Notes under the pieces: model-generated
The model's database searches: none
Seen by the model: the letters and a program-made list of their open reading frames with translations, nothing else
What the model was told of the DNA's origin: nothing
Part shown: positions 8,323 through 16,628 of the stretch, in pieces
Layout of the letters: each line of letters opens with the position of its first letter
Position numbering within the stretch: the first letter of the stretch is position 1
Position numbers and translations under genes: made by a program
Assembly: GCA_003555335.1 (NCBI GenBank)
Contig: PWHD01000060.1
Span: 1-64,000 of the forward strand
Origin: Mollicutes bacterium
GTDB taxonomy: Bacteria; Bacillota_I; Bacilli_A; Izemoplasmatales; Izemoplasmataceae
Reading direction: 5' to 3'
DNA: 64,000 nucleotides

Positions 8323-9467
8323 TTTCTCAAAGCTTCAATCAGTTCAGCTTTTTTCAGTTTGGAATAACCTGAGAGACCTTTGTCTTTTGCCAGTTGTTTG
8401 AGTTCTGGGACAGTTTTGTTTTCGAGGTCGTCTGCCAATTTTTGTTCTTCAAGTGCACTTGTTTCGGCCTTTGAAGGTTCAGGGGATACCGTCACCGCTT
8501 CAGCCGGTGCGACCTTTTCGTCTTTGACAGGGGCGCTTTTTCTACGCGGCGTCCCTTTCTTGGGCTCGACTTTCACCGCTTTTGGATCCTTGCTGAGTTC
8601 TTCTGATTTTTCAACAGCTGTTTTTGCTTCTTTGTCTATTTCAGCTTCCCTTTTGACAGGGGTCGGTTTTTGCGGTCTGGATTCGACTTTTTTCTTGAGG
8701 TCTTCTCTACGTGGGGCCGGACGTTTCTGTTCGGGTTTTTTTGTTTCGGGTTGTTGTTGGGTTGTCTCTTCTTTTCCTTCCGATACGCCGCCGCCGCCTT
8801 CGATCATGGCGTCTGCCATTTTGGAGACAATCAGTTTGATTGAACGGATCGCGTCGTCATTCGCAGGAATGATGTGATCGATTTCATCGGGGTCGCAGTT
8901 GGTGTCGACCATACCGAAAATCGGGATTTTGAGTTTGCGTGCTTCTTTGATTGCATTGTTTTCCTTGCGGGGGTCTACGATGAAGACCGCGTCGGGGAGT
9001 GTGCGCATTTCCTTGATACCGCCTAGGAACATTTCAAGGCGTGCGAGTTCTTTACGAAGATCGACGACCTCTTTTTTGGGGAGACGATCGAATGTTCCGT
9101 CTTTTTCCCATTGGTTGATCTGGTGTAATCTGCGGATGCTTTTGCGGATGGTCTTGAAGTTGGTCAGTGTTCCGCCGAGCCAGCGTTTTGACACATAGAA
9201 CTGATTCGCGCGGGTCGCGTTGTCCACAATCGCATCATTCGCTTGTTTCTTTGTTCCTACGAAAAGGAGCTTGCCACCGTCTTTTGCGATTTCGAGCAGA
9301 CGGTTGTAGGCGTCATCGATGTAGGTGACTGTCTGTTGCAAGTCGATTATATGGATTCCGTTACGTTTGGTATAGATATACCTCGCCATTTTCGGATTCC
9401 ATCTGCGGGTCTGGTGTCCGAAGTGAACACCCGATTCCAATAATTGCTTCATTGATACTACTGCCAT
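8319..9467 (-). CDS. rpsB: Ribosomal protein S2 with long linker and C-terminal SAP/Rho_N-like domain
   Basis: Residues 1-228 are a standard S2 core of the 30S subunit, with [22 protein letters not shown] at the start and typical [12 protein letters not shown]2 is normally about 240-260 residues; this protein has 382. Residues about 229-345 are a low-complexity Lys/Glu/Pro/Gln linker. The last 35 residues, with [20 protein letters not shown] and then [11 protein letters not shown], match the SAP/Rho N-terminal helix-extended loop-helix fold, which commonly binds nucleic acid. The frame is open throughout, without a change in codon style, and ends at a strong terminator. AGGAGG precedes the ATG. 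Function of the extension is unknown; tethering to RNA is an inference. Confidence 0.96.
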   Translation of the reverse strand: MAVVSMKQLLESGVHFGHQTRRWNPKMARYIYTKRNGIHIIDLQQTVTYIDDAYNRLLEIAKDGGKLLFVGTKKQANDAIVDNATRANQFYVSKRWLGGTLTNFKTIRKSIRRLHQINQWEKDGTFDRLPKKEVVDLRKELARLEMFLGGIKEMRTLPDAVFIVDPRKENNAIKEARKLKIPIFGMVDTNCDPDEIDHIIPANDDAIRSIKLIVSKMADAMIEGGGGVSEGKEETTQQQPETKKPEQKRPAPRREDLKKKVESRPQKPTPVKREAEIDKEAKTAVEKSEELSKDPKAVKVEPKKGTPRRKSAPVKDEKVAPAEAVTVSPEPSKAETSALEEQKLADDLENKTVPELKQLAKDKGLSGYSKLKKAELIEALRK

Positions 9468-9505
9468 AAGGTTTGATTCCTCCTATAATTTTTTTGATTA
9501 CCCTC

Positions 9506-9570
9506 CACAAACTTCGACGCTTGCTATCAACCTTCACATGAAGGCTCCACAATATCAAGCTCCGTTTGTG
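9506..9570 (-). promoter_or_regulatory. Structured leader upstream of rpsB (candidate S2 autoregulatory RNA)
   Basis: Three nested helices can be drawn on the minus strand: CACAAAC with GTTTGTG, then GCTTG with CAAGC, then CCTTC with GAAGG around an ATGT loop. The element sits between the promoter at 9593-9621 and the rpsB ribosome site. Autoregulation of rpsB by S2 is known in E. coli. Whether this element binds S2 is inference. Confidence 0.5.
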
Positions 9571-9592
9571 TGCGTATTTTACGGCATTAAGT

Positions 9593-9621
9593 AGTATAAC
9601 AAAAAAACACCTGCATAGCAA
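9593..9621 (-). promoter_or_regulatory. Promoter for rpsB
   Basis: TTGCTA (9616-9621), 17-nt spacer, TATACT (9593-9598) with an upstream TG (extended -10) on the minus strand. It is embedded in the terminator hairpin of the preceding B12 operon. Confidence 0.7.
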
Positions 9622-9626
9622 GTGTT
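9599..9626 (-). terminator. Terminator of the B12-uptake operon
   Basis: AACACTTG-CTATG-CAGGTGTT followed by a T run on the minus strand, 15-40 nt after the stop of the S-component gene. The hairpin overlaps the rpsB promoter. Confidence 0.8.
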
Positions 9627-9639
9627 TTCGTCTTTAATT

Positions 9640-10182
9640 TCAGTGATGTTTCCTGACCGGGATGACAAAGTGCTCGTATTTCTCCATCTCTTTGCTCAAT
9701 ATCGCATAAAGGGGCTTGTAGAGCCACAGAATCGTGAAGAAACTGCTGGCGGCCATGATGATTTCGAATGGGATGTCGGCGATGAGGTAGGCATAGAAAG
9801 CCTGTGAGTCCGTCATACCGGTCTGCAACATATAAAAAGGGATATAGACCCATCCGTAGACAAAACCGAACCCGAGACCGAAAATGGCCAGTTTCACCTC
9901 GCTTGTGGTCTCCTTCAGGAAAGTGTGGTAAGCGATGGGGATAAGGGTCCAGCCGATGAACATCGGCGTCATATAAAACGGGTTGAAGGTTCCCATATAA
10001 AGATTATCAAGCAAAACATGCACGAAGATCAGCGCCATGTTCTCCCTGAAGGTGAACAGACTGGCATAAAGCACCAGCAAAAGCACTGTGAACTGGATGT
10101 TGGGAAGGAAGGTCAGCAATTGTTCCTGCACAAAAAGAATTGTGACACACATCGACAGGAATATCAGTTTGCGTACCGGCAT
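9640..10182 (-). CDS. ECF-transporter S component, probable cobalamin (or precursor) specificity
   Basis: A 180-residue, strongly hydrophobic protein with about five to six membrane helices and few charges, the size and style of ECF substrate-binding S components. The stretch HVLLDNLYMGTFNP followed by FIGW resembles S components placed next to DUF4430 proteins. Start ATG at 10180-10182 has AGGAGGG six bases upstream; the GTG at 10200 would lie inside that ribosome site. It is the third gene of an operon behind a cobalamin riboswitch, so B12 is the inferred substrate. The ATPases and T component are not in the window, so a shared ECF module encoded elsewhere is implied. Exact family (CblT, CbrT or other) is uncertain. 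Confidence 0.75.
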   Translation of the reverse strand: MPVRKLIFLSMCVTILFVQEQLLTFLPNIQFTVLLLVLYASLFTFRENMALIFVHVLLDNLYMGTFNPFYMTPMFIGWTLIPIAYHTFLKETTSEVKLAIFGLGFGFVYGWVYIPFYMLQTGMTDSQAFYAYLIADIPFEIIMAASSFFTILWLYKPLYAILSKEMEKYEHFVIPVRKHH

Positions 10183-10201
10183 ATGGTGCCCTCCTCTCAC
10201 G

Positions 10202-10603
10202 CTAGTTCACTGACTCGACTTCAAAAGAATAAGTCGAACCGTCTTCAAGCGGGATGCGGTCGATTCCGTACCTGGACGAAACCCCGTCTTTGTAAATATG
10301 AAAGAAATTGTTGTTGAAATCCGTATGCACATCGTCGATGGAAAGAAGAATGTGACCCGAGGTCCCTCCAAAACCGCTTTGAACCCCAATCTCATAATGT
10401 CTTTCAAGAACAGTATGCAGGGTATCTTCCGCGACAAACGGGTGGACACCGGAAATAACGAGAACGTCGTCGGCGTCATGGACCAGGATGGTGATTTCTC
10501 CGGCCGGGTCATTCTCACTTTCTGGAAGCAAAAACAATCCGGCAATCAGGAAAAAAACCGCGAAGAGGCTTAAAAAGACCTTCTTCTTGTTTCTGTCAGT
10601 CAA
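10202..10603 (-). CDS. Membrane-anchored DUF4430 protein (transcobalamin beta-domain-like)
   Basis: A 133-residue protein with an N-terminal hydrophobic segment (about 9-27) and an extracellular beta-rich domain. Its end has the DUF4430 pattern: aromatic 'FHIYKDGV', a glycine turn and 'IPLEDGSTYSFEVE'. DUF4430 corresponds to the C-terminal beta domain of intrinsic factor and transcobalamin, which closes over the B12 face. The start is TTG at 10603, overlapping the stop of the upstream toroid gene (TTGACTGA), so translation is coupled. There is no cysteine lipobox, so anchoring is probably by the uncleaved helix. B12 capture is inferred from context and riboswitch. Confidence 0.75.
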   Translation of the reverse strand: MTDRNKKKVFLSLFAVFFLIAGLFLLPESENDPAGEITILVHDADDVLVISGVHPFVAEDTLHTVLERHYEIGVQSGFGGTSGHILLSIDDVHTDFNNNFFHIYKDGVSSRYGIDRIPLEDGSTYSFEVESVN

Positions 10604-11438
10604 TATCGTACAGTCCTGTCGTCCCGTCGATCAGGTAGGCATGGTAGTAGGCGAGTGCCAGGAATGCCTGCGGTGTGGAAAACGCCATATCGGGTTCTTC
10701 ATCATCGGTAAGATAATAAAAAGCGCCGTCTTCACTTTGATGCGAAAGAATATGTTCCAGGATGGTCTTGCCATCTTGGACCATGCCGCTTTGGTCCAAA
10801 GCCACTTCGGCTTCAGTGAAAACCATCAATAGCTGTGCGAACGTCGATGCGTTATTACCCCAGAGATTGCCGTAAGGATTCGCTTTCAGGAAATCGAGAA
10901 TCTCGGAACGGGCGGGAACATCCTGATTGTGATGGTTGAGCGCAAGATAGACTATGCCAAGCGTGTCATGGTCGGTCGCTGTGATTTCGGTGGCCTCGAC
11001 CATCTCGAGATAGGCGGCTTCGAATGTACTGATATCACCACTGACCCCATCGAGACCGATATAGGTCAATGACGTGGTATAAAGCCATTCAAGTTCGGCC
11101 TCCACAAGCAGCTGGGATTTGAGCGAAGCCGTATCCTCGCCCATGATCTCGTGTTTGATAATGGCTTGGAAAAGTTGTCCCTCGCCGTCGAGATGATCCG
11201 CGGCGGATAAAACGATTTCAAAGTCATCCACAAGGCCCAGATGATAAAGACCGAGCAGGACCTGATAACTGACTCCGTCCTCAAGGTAGGTCTCGACATG
11301 ATTGTCGAGGAAAAGCGCCAGTGCGTCATCGAGCTCGGCATTACCGGAATCCCGCAACCCTTCTTCGGATTCGCCGTCGGTGCAGGCGCTCAGCACCAAC
11401 AGCATCAATAGCAATCCAAGTGAGAATAGTTTTTTCAT
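10596..11438 (-). CDS. Lipoprotein with alpha/alpha-toroid (prenyltransferase/intrinsic-factor-like)
   Basis: A 280-residue lipoprotein: signal peptide MKKLFSLGLLLMLLVLSAC with lipobox LSAC and modified Cys19. The rest is helical with repeated motifs typical of the alpha6-alpha6 toroid, clearest at the end: QSEDGAFYYL, then 'FSTPQAFLALAYYHAY' and 'GTTGLYDID'. In animal B12 carriers an alpha-toroid and a DUF4430-type beta domain are one chain; here they are adjacent genes. The ATG at 11436-11438 follows AGGAGG by seven bases. A frame extension upstream to 11540 would run through the riboswitch terminator and is not real. It is the first gene behind the cobalamin riboswitch. Ligand binding is not shown by sequence alone. 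Confidence 0.8.
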   Translation of the reverse strand: MKKLFSLGLLLMLLVLSACTDGESEEGLRDSGNAELDDALALFLDNHVETYLEDGVSYQVLLGLYHLGLVDDFEIVLSAADHLDGEGQLFQAIIKHEIMGEDTASLKSQLLVEAELEWLYTTSLTYIGLDGVSGDISTFEAAYLEMVEATEITATDHDTLGIVYLALNHHNQDVPARSEILDFLKANPYGNLWGNNASTFAQLLMVFTEAEVALDQSGMVQDGKTILEHILSHQSEDGAFYYLTDDEEPDMAFSTPQAFLALAYYHAYLIDGTTGLYDID

Positions 11439-11462
11439 TTTTTTACCTCCTGTTTTATTTGA

Positions 11463-11487
11463 AATAAAAAAACCATCCCCCTGGATG
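11463..11487 (-). terminator. Riboswitch-controlled terminator
   Basis: CCATCC-AGGG-GGATGG followed by seven T on the minus strand, between the cobalamin aptamer and the ribosome site of the lipoprotein gene. This is the expression platform. With B12 bound, transcription is expected to stop here. Confidence 0.85.
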
Positions 11488-11559
11488 GTGTACGTCAACC
11501 TTCGAAAACAAAAAACACGAAAGACAACGTTACAACTCATTCCCAGGAGTGTAAACTGT

Positions 11560-11707
11560 TTGAAGTCCAGGTAGGTCTACCGGCTTAACATCGTCCTACT
11601 ATGCACCTTCCCGCTTTCGCAGTGGTATCACGCATTTCGTCCGTTTTACGGTTGCTGGGACAGCTTGGGACTCTCACCCAATTCCCTGTTGAATCACCTT
11701 GACTTCA
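11560..11707 (-). promoter_or_regulatory. Cobalamin (B12) riboswitch aptamer
   Basis: On the minus strand the conserved core elements occur in order: ACAGGGAA, GGGTGAGAGTCCC, GCTGTCCCAGCAACCGTAA, CACTGC...GGGAAGG and the B12 box AAGCCGGTAGACCTACCTGG (a version of AGTCAGGAGACCTGCC). The promoter at 11714-11742 lies just upstream and a terminator follows at 11463-11487. Family recognition is strong. The gap 11439-11811 is therefore fully occupied by regulation. Confidence 0.95.
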
Positions 11708-11713
11708 CTTTCA

Positions 11714-11742
11714 AGTTTAAGGCATGCATACACACAAGTCAA
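11714..11742 (-). promoter_or_regulatory. Promoter of the B12-uptake operon
   Basis: TTGACT (11737-11742), 17-nt spacer, TAAACT (11714-11719) on the minus strand. The inferred start at about 11707 places the riboswitch at the very 5' end of the transcript. Confidence 0.8.
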
Positions 11743-11776
11743 GGAAATTGTCCACTTAATAAAATGTAATTCGTGC

Positions 11777-11782
11777 TATAAT
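11777..11782 (+). promoter_or_regulatory. Extended -10 promoter of dut
   Basis: TATAAT preceded by TGC (TGnTATAAT) 30 nt upstream of the dut ATG. No clear -35 at 17 nt. It diverges from the B12 operon promoter. Confidence 0.65.
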
Positions 11783-11811
11783 GGATGCTGTCGAAAGAAA
11801 GGAATGATACC

Positions 11812-12249
11812 ATGCGAGGATTCGAGACAGCCCGGGGTTACAAAAACATCAATATGCCTGAACGAAGCACCAGGAAAAGTGCCGGCTATGATTTCGAGAT
11901 CTGCAAGCCATTCACCTTGGCGCCCGGCGAAATCGGGCGCGCCGAGACCGGTGTCAAGGCGTACATGATGGATGATGAGGTTCTGAAACTCTATCCGCGA
12001 AGCTCACTGCCTCAGAAATACGGTCTCACCATTCCGAACAACGTCGGAATCATTGATGCCGATTACTATAACAACGACGATAACGATGGGGCGATTTTCA
12101 TTCAACTCCACAACTTCTCCGACAAAAGCGTCACTCTGGAAAAAGGTACCCGGATCGCCCAGGGGATATTCATGAAATATCTGAAAACCACGGACGACAG
12201 GAATAATGGCAATGACCGGACCGGCGGCTTCGGTTCGACAGGTAAATAG
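11812..12249 (+). CDS. dut: Deoxyuridine 5'-triphosphate nucleotidohydrolase (dUTPase)
   Basis: Hydrolyses dUTP to dUMP and PPi, keeping uracil out of DNA. The 145-residue protein has the trimeric dUTPase motifs: SAGYDF (motif 1), PRSSL (2), NNVGIIDADYYN (3, catalytic Asp) and the P-loop-like RTGGFGSTG (5) at the flexible C-terminus. ATG at 11812 has AAAGGAATG upstream. It is one of only three plus-strand genes and is monocistronic, between a divergent B12 operon and convergent fabZ. Confidence 0.95.
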   Translation: MRGFETARGYKNINMPERSTRKSAGYDFEICKPFTLAPGEIGRAETGVKAYMMDDEVLKLYPRSSLPQKYGLTIPNNVGIIDADYYNNDDNDGAIFIQLHNFSDKSVTLEKGTRIAQGIFMKYLKTTDDRNNGNDRTGGFGSTGK

Positions 12250-12284
12250 AAAACGGAAAACCTTTCGGCTTTCCGTTTTTTATT
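12250..12284. terminator. Bidirectional terminator between dut and fabZ
   Basis: AACGGAAAacc-tttc-ggctTTCCGTT with T runs usable on both strands. On the minus strand it overlaps the fabZ stop region. Confidence 0.8.
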
Positions 12285-12711
12285 TTGGGTCGATGGCAAA
12301 GGTTATGTCGAGCGTCGCGGCGATTTCTCCGTCGACTGTCGCTTTGGCGGTCCCTTTGCCGATCACACCTTTCATACGGGTGATTTCCACTTCCAACATG
12401 AGTGTATCGCCCGGAATGACTTTCCTTTTAAAGCGGCATTTGTCTATGCCGGCGAAATAAGCGGTGCGCCCTTTGAATTCGGGTTTTTTCAAAATCGCGA
12501 TGGCGCCGGCCTGGGCCAATGCTTCGATAATGAGGACCCCTGGCATGATATGCTGGCCGGGAAAATGGCCTTGGAAGAAGGGTTCGGTGGCGGTGATGTT
12601 TTTGAGCGCCTTGACACGGACGCCTTCTTCGAGTTCAAGCACCCGGTCAACAAGCAAGAAGGGATAACGGTGGGGGATGATTTCTTCAATTTTATTGCTG
12701 TTCAGTATCAT
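12280..12711 (-). CDS. fabZ: 3-hydroxyacyl-ACP dehydratase
   Basis: Dehydrates 3-hydroxyacyl-ACP in the type II fatty acid cycle. A 143-residue single hot-dog domain with the catalytic His in [15 protein letters not shown] and the catalytic Glu in [24 protein letters not shown] near the start is typical. It is the last gene of the acpP-acc-fab operon, starting two bases after the fabF stop. Confidence 0.97.
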   Translation of the reverse strand: MILNSNKIEEIIPHRYPFLLVDRVLELEEGVRVKALKNITATEPFFQGHFPGQHIMPGVLIIEALAQAGAIAILKKPEFKGRTAYFAGIDKCRFKRKVIPGDTLMLEVEITRMKGVIGKGTAKATVDGEIAATLDITFAIDPK

Positions 12712-12712
12712 C

Positions 12713-13951
12713 CTAATCCTCCCATCTCTTGAAAGCGAGCGTGGCGTTATGGCCGCCGAAACCGAGGGAGTTGCTCAATGCGATGGTGAGCGGTCTTTCT
12801 TTCCCGTGATTGAACGTATAATCGAGATCGCACTCGGGGTCCGCGGTCTTGTGGTTGATCGTCGGTGGGACGAATCCGTCTTTTAGCGCCATGACAGCGA
12901 GGATACCTTCAATCGCACCGCTCGCACCAAGCAGATGGCCGGTCATCGATTTGGTCGAGTTGATAGAAAGGGTTGCCGCGTGGTCCTTGAACAGGTCCCG
13001 GATCGCCTTGGTCTCGATCTTGTCGTTGAGCGGAGTCGAGGTCCCATGCGCATTGATGTGCGAGACAGCCTCGAGGGTGAGGCCGGCGTCTTCAACGGCG
13101 TTCAGCATGCATTGGTAGGCACCCCTGCCTTCGGGATCCGGACTTGTCATATGGTAGGCGTCGCAGGTCGAGCCGTAACCGACAATCTCCCCGTAGATCT
13201 TCGCCCCTCGTTGTTGTGCGTGTTCGAGCGATTCGATCACAAGGGTTCCCGCCCCCTCGCCCATCACAAAACCGCTGCGGTTCAGGTCGAAGGGCGTCGA
13301 GGCGCTGTTTGGATCATTGGATTTGGAAAGGGCGTGCATGACTTTGAACCCACCGAGTCCAAGTGGCGTGATGCTCGCTTCGGCACCACCGGTGACCGCC
13401 ATATCGAGATAGCCGTCGCGGATGCTTCTGAAGGCATCGCCGATGGTGTTGGTCGCACTCGCGCATGCTGTCACGCTCGCGGTGGCCATTCCTTTGAACC
13501 CGTATTTGATGGCGATATTGCCGGCCGCGATATTGATAATCGACATCGGGATGAAAAAGGGGCTCAGACGGTCATAGCCTTTCGCCTTTCCCTTGTCTTC
13601 CTGTTCCGCGATGGTCTCAAGACCACCTATACCGCTTGAGTAATAGACACCTACACGGTTCTTGTCAATCGCCTCCAGGTCGAGCCCGGCATCTTCGACC
13701 GCCTCATCGGTGGCTTTGATCGCGAAAAGCGTGAAACGGTCCATCCGTTTGACCTGTTTTCTGCCGAAATATTCGACCATGTCGAAATCCTTGACTTCAC
13801 CGGCGATCTTGACATCAAGCGCACCCGTATCGACTCTTTTGATATAATCGATTCCGTTCTTGCCCGCTTTTGCGTTTTTCCAGGTTGTTTCCAAGTCGTT
13901 TCCTAGTGGATTGATGGTGCCGATTCCCGTGATGACAACACGTCTTTTCAT
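12713..13951 (-). CDS. fabF: 3-oxoacyl-ACP synthase II
   Basis: Elongating condensing enzyme using malonyl-ACP. The catalytic triad is visible: Cys in [13 protein letters not shown], His in [11 protein letters not shown] and His in [11 protein letters not shown]. 412 residues from the ATG at 13949-13951, which overlaps the fabG stop codon (TGATG). FabF is the only elongating beta-ketoacyl synthase in this cluster (no FabB is seen). Confidence 0.97.
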   Translation of the reverse strand: MKRRVVITGIGTINPLGNDLETTWKNAKAGKNGIDYIKRVDTGALDVKIAGEVKDFDMVEYFGRKQVKRMDRFTLFAIKATDEAVEDAGLDLEAIDKNRVGVYYSSGIGGLETIAEQEDKGKAKGYDRLSPFFIPMSIINIAAGNIAIKYGFKGMATASVTACASATNTIGDAFRSIRDGYLDMAVTGGAEASITPLGLGGFKVMHALSKSNDPNSASTPFDLNRSGFVMGEGAGTLVIESLEHAQQRGAKIYGEIVGYGSTCDAYHMTSPDPEGRGAYQCMLNAVEDAGLTLEAVSHINAHGTSTPLNDKIETKAIRDLFKDHAATLSINSTKSMTGHLLGASGAIEGILAVMALKDGFVPPTINHKTADPECDLDYTFNHGKERPLTIALSNSLGFGGHNATLAFKRWED

Positions 13952-14688
13952 CAAATCATTCCCCCATTTACACTGATGGTCTGACCGGTTATGTAGGACG
14001 CGCCGTCGGAAGCCAGGAAAAGGGCTGTGGCCGCCACATCGTAGACGGAACCGAACCGGTTCAGTGGTATCTGTTTCATATAAGCATCCTTGATGGTGGC
14101 ATCAAGGCTTTCTGTCATCGCCGTCTCTATGAATCCCGGCGCGACCGCGTTCACCGTGATGTTCTTCTTCCCGTATTCCTTTGCCAAGGCCTTCGTCATG
14201 CCTGTGATGGCGGCCTTGGAAGCGACATAGTTCGCCTGACCGGGGTTCCCGATCAGACCGACCACACTCGTGATGTTGATGATGCGGCCCTTTTTCTGTT
14301 TGAACATCGGTCTGGTGACATGCTTGACCATGTTCCAGGTACCCTTGAGATTGACATCGATAACCTTATCGAAATCCTCTTCTGTCATCCTGAGCATGAG
14401 CGTGTCTTTTGTGATGCCTGAGTTGTTGACGAGGACATCGATGCTGCCGAAGGTCTCAAGCGTCTTGTCGACAAGGGCTTTCGTCGCATCAAAATCAGTG
14501 ACGTCCGCCTGATATGTGATTGCTTGTGGTCCCATGTCACGAATTTCGACCGCAATGGCTTCGGCGGCTTCCTTGTTGCCCCTGTAGTGCACCACCACAT
14601 TATAACCATGTTTTCCAAAAGCGAGGGCCAGCGCCTTTCCGATACCGCCGGAAGCGCCGGTGACAATGACTGTCTTATCGTTGTTCAT
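13951..14688 (-). CDS. fabG: 3-oxoacyl-ACP reductase
   Basis: NADPH-dependent short-chain dehydrogenase reducing 3-oxoacyl-ACP. The cofactor motif TGASGGIG lies at the N-terminus, NNSG follows at about residue 88, and the catalytic Ser and YxxxK are in ITSVVG and YVASKAA. The 245-residue length is standard, ending in the usual TGQTISVNGGMI. It overlaps fabD by 14 nt. Confidence 0.97.
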   Translation of the reverse strand: MNNDKTVIVTGASGGIGKALALAFGKHGYNVVVHYRGNKEAAEAIAVEIRDMGPQAITYQADVTDFDATKALVDKTLETFGSIDVLVNNSGITKDTLMLRMTEEDFDKVIDVNLKGTWNMVKHVTRPMFKQKKGRIINITSVVGLIGNPGQANYVASKAAITGMTKALAKEYGKKNITVNAVAPGFIETAMTESLDATIKDAYMKQIPLNRFGSVYDVAATALFLASDGASYITGQTISVNGGMI

Positions 14689-15598
14689 CGCTTTTCAGCT
14701 CCTTCAGAACGGATTTCAGTGTTTCAAGATCCCCGATGCTGTAAGCGTTCAGGGAAGCGTCGATTTTCTTGACCATCGATTTGAGTGTCGATTTCGGGCC
14801 GAGTTCGACGAAGGTGTCGAAACCATCGGCGATCATCGCCTCGATGAGCGGATAGAATCTAACAGGTGAGACGATCTGGTCGACCATGTGTTTTTTGATG
14901 TCACCGTCGTATCTTTTGCCGGTCGTGTTCAGATAAAGCGGTTTTTCCGGGGCATCCACTTCCATGTTCGCCAGGAACATTTTGAAATTCTCAGCACCAT
15001 CGTTCATGAAAGGCGAATGGAATGCACCCGCGGTGTTGAGGAGTGTGACGCGCTTGATTCCATGGTCCCCGGCCCTGCTTTTGAATGCATCGACCGCGGG
15101 TTTGGTCCCGGAAATGACATACTGATTTTTCAGATTGTAATTCGCGATATGCAGGTCATTTATCGTATCGACGAGAGGTTTGATTTTTTCGAGTTCACCG
15201 CGTACCGCAGCCATGGCGCCTTCGTTTTTCTTGACGGCCTCATCCATGAAGAAGGCGCGGTGTTCGACCGTCTGAACCGCACGGTAAAGATCGAAACAGC
15301 CGGCGTCATACAGTGCGCCGAGTTCACCCAATGAAAGGCCCGCGCTACCGGCGCTTTTCAAACCATTATGGCTTAGATAATCACGCAATGCGCTGCTAAG
15401 GGCGAAGATAGCCGTCTGTACGTAGCGGGTGGAGGAGAGTGCCGCCTCGTTCGAAAACATGACATCCTTGAGGTCATAGCTCAAATAGGTGTCACAGCGG
15501 TCGATATGGTCTTTGATGGAAGGGATGTTGTCGTAGAGGTCCTTTCCCATTCCGACATATTGCGCACCCTGCGGTGAGAATAAAAAAGCGATTTTCAT
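14675..15598 (-). CDS. fabD: Malonyl-CoA:ACP transacylase
   Basis: Loads malonyl groups on ACP. The 307-residue protein starts at the ATG at 15596-15598, with AAAGGAG upstream; a longer frame reaching 15808 runs through fabH and has no ribosome site. The nucleophile elbow is GLSLGEL (Ser active) and the catalytic His is in GAFHSPFM. The usual GHSLGE has Leu instead of His here, a variant known from other Bacillota. The N-terminal block reads FSPQGAQYVGMG, with Pro where Gly-Gln is common. Confidence 0.95.
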   Translation of the reverse strand: MKIAFLFSPQGAQYVGMGKDLYDNIPSIKDHIDRCDTYLSYDLKDVMFSNEAALSSTRYVQTAIFALSSALRDYLSHNGLKSAGSAGLSLGELGALYDAGCFDLYRAVQTVEHRAFFMDEAVKKNEGAMAAVRGELEKIKPLVDTINDLHIANYNLKNQYVISGTKPAVDAFKSRAGDHGIKRVTLLNTAGAFHSPFMNDGAENFKMFLANMEVDAPEKPLYLNTTGKRYDGDIKKHMVDQIVSPVRFYPLIEAMIADGFDTFVELGPKSTLKSMVKKIDASLNAYSIGDLETLKSVLKELKSDEQR

Positions 15599-15629
15599 AG
15601 CGCATGCTCCTTTGAAAAAACTTGATTGC

Positions 15630-15647
15630 AACCGGTCAGAGCCGGTT
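15630..15647 (-). other. Hairpin between fabH and fabD (possible attenuator)
   Basis: AACCGG and CCGGTT pair around CTCTGA. A run of six T follows nine bases later on the minus strand. Too loose for a clear terminator; it may tune fabH against downstream genes. Confidence 0.3.
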
Positions 15648-15659
15648 GATCGTGAGAAA

Positions 15660-16628
15660 TCAGAGTTTGATGATCGCGCCACCCCAGGTGAGGCCGGCGC
15701 CGAAAGCGACCGTGGCGAACGTATCGCCTTTTTTGAGTTTGCCGAATCTGATGGCCTCATCGATGGCCATCGGTACGCTGGCAGCGGAGGTGTTGCCTCT
15801 TCGTTCAATATTACAATACATTTTTTCCTTACCTATTGCAAGAGTACGCGCGGACTTGTCGATAATCCGCTCGTTCGCTTGATGGGCGACAATCAGTTTC
15901 AGATCGTCGATGGTGAGCGCGGTCATCTCGAGGAGTTCGTTGACGGTTCTCGGGAGTGCGTTGACAGCGAACTTGAAGACTTCCCGGCCGTTCATCTCCA
16001 GGAAGGGTCTTTCCTGTTCGGGGGTTTTGAAGTTGACCTTGAGCGGATAGCCGTCCATCTTCAGAAGTTTTTCATCATCACCTTTTGCGTAGGTGATAAT
16101 CTCCTCGATTCCGGCCGTTTCGCTTTCGCCGATGACAAACGCGCCGGCGCCGTCGCCGAAAAGCACACAAGTGTTGCGATCGCTGAAATCAGCATATTTG
16201 GTCAGGGTTTCCGCGCCGATGATAAGCGCTTTCTTGTACCGTCCGGCTTTAATCATCTTGTCAGCGACATCGAGCGCGTAGATGAACCCGCTGCAGGCGG
16301 CGTTCAGATCAAAAGCAGGGATGGGCCTGCATCCGAGTCTCCGCTGCAGGAGCTGTGACACACCTGGAAAAAGGAAATCGGGCGTGACCGTTGCGACAAT
16401 GATCAAATCGAGTTCTTCCGGGGTTGTGTCGGCAGCTTCTAGCGCTTTAAGGGCGGCGTTATAGGCGAGGTCGGATGTATTTTCATCGATGCTCATCGGG
16501 CGGGTTTTGATTCCGGTACGGCTTTGGATCCAATCATCGGTCGTTTCGACGATTTTCTCCAAATCCGCGTTGCTGACGATATTTTCAGGAACATAGGTCC
16601 CTGTTCCGAGTATGCGGGTGAAGGTCAT
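15660..16628 (-). CDS. fabH: 3-oxoacyl-ACP synthase III
   Basis: Initiates fatty acid synthesis by condensing acyl-CoA with malonyl-ACP. The Cys-His-Asn triad is in NAACSGFIYAL, IVAHQANERII and RGNTSAASVP. 322 residues, standard length. The ATG overlaps the accA stop (ATGA) and has AAAGGAG upstream. Primer choice (acetyl versus branched) cannot be read from sequence. Confidence 0.97.
   Translation of the reverse strand: MTFTRILGTGTYVPENIVSNADLEKIVETTDDWIQSRTGIKTRPMSIDENTSDLAYNAALKALEAADTTPEELDLIIVATVTPDFLFPGVSQLLQRRLGCRPIPAFDLNAACSGFIYALDVADKMIKAGRYKKALIIGAETLTKYADFSDRNTCVLFGDGAGAFVIGESETAGIEEIITYAKGDDEKLLKMDGYPLKVNFKTPEQERPFLEMNGREVFKFAVNALPRTVNELLEMTALTIDDLKLIVAHQANERIIDKSARTLAIGKEKMYCNIERRGNTSAASVPMAIDEAIRFGKLKKGDTFATVAFGAGLTWGGAIIKL

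Noticed and set aside
11439..11540. N-terminal extension of the toroid lipoprotein
   Set aside because: It would translate the riboswitch terminator; the lipobox signal peptide begins at the ATG at 11436-11438.
14675..15598. FabD active site reads GLSLGE instead of GHSLGE
   Set aside because: This variant is familiar in Bacillota FabD and the catalytic Ser and downstream His are intact.
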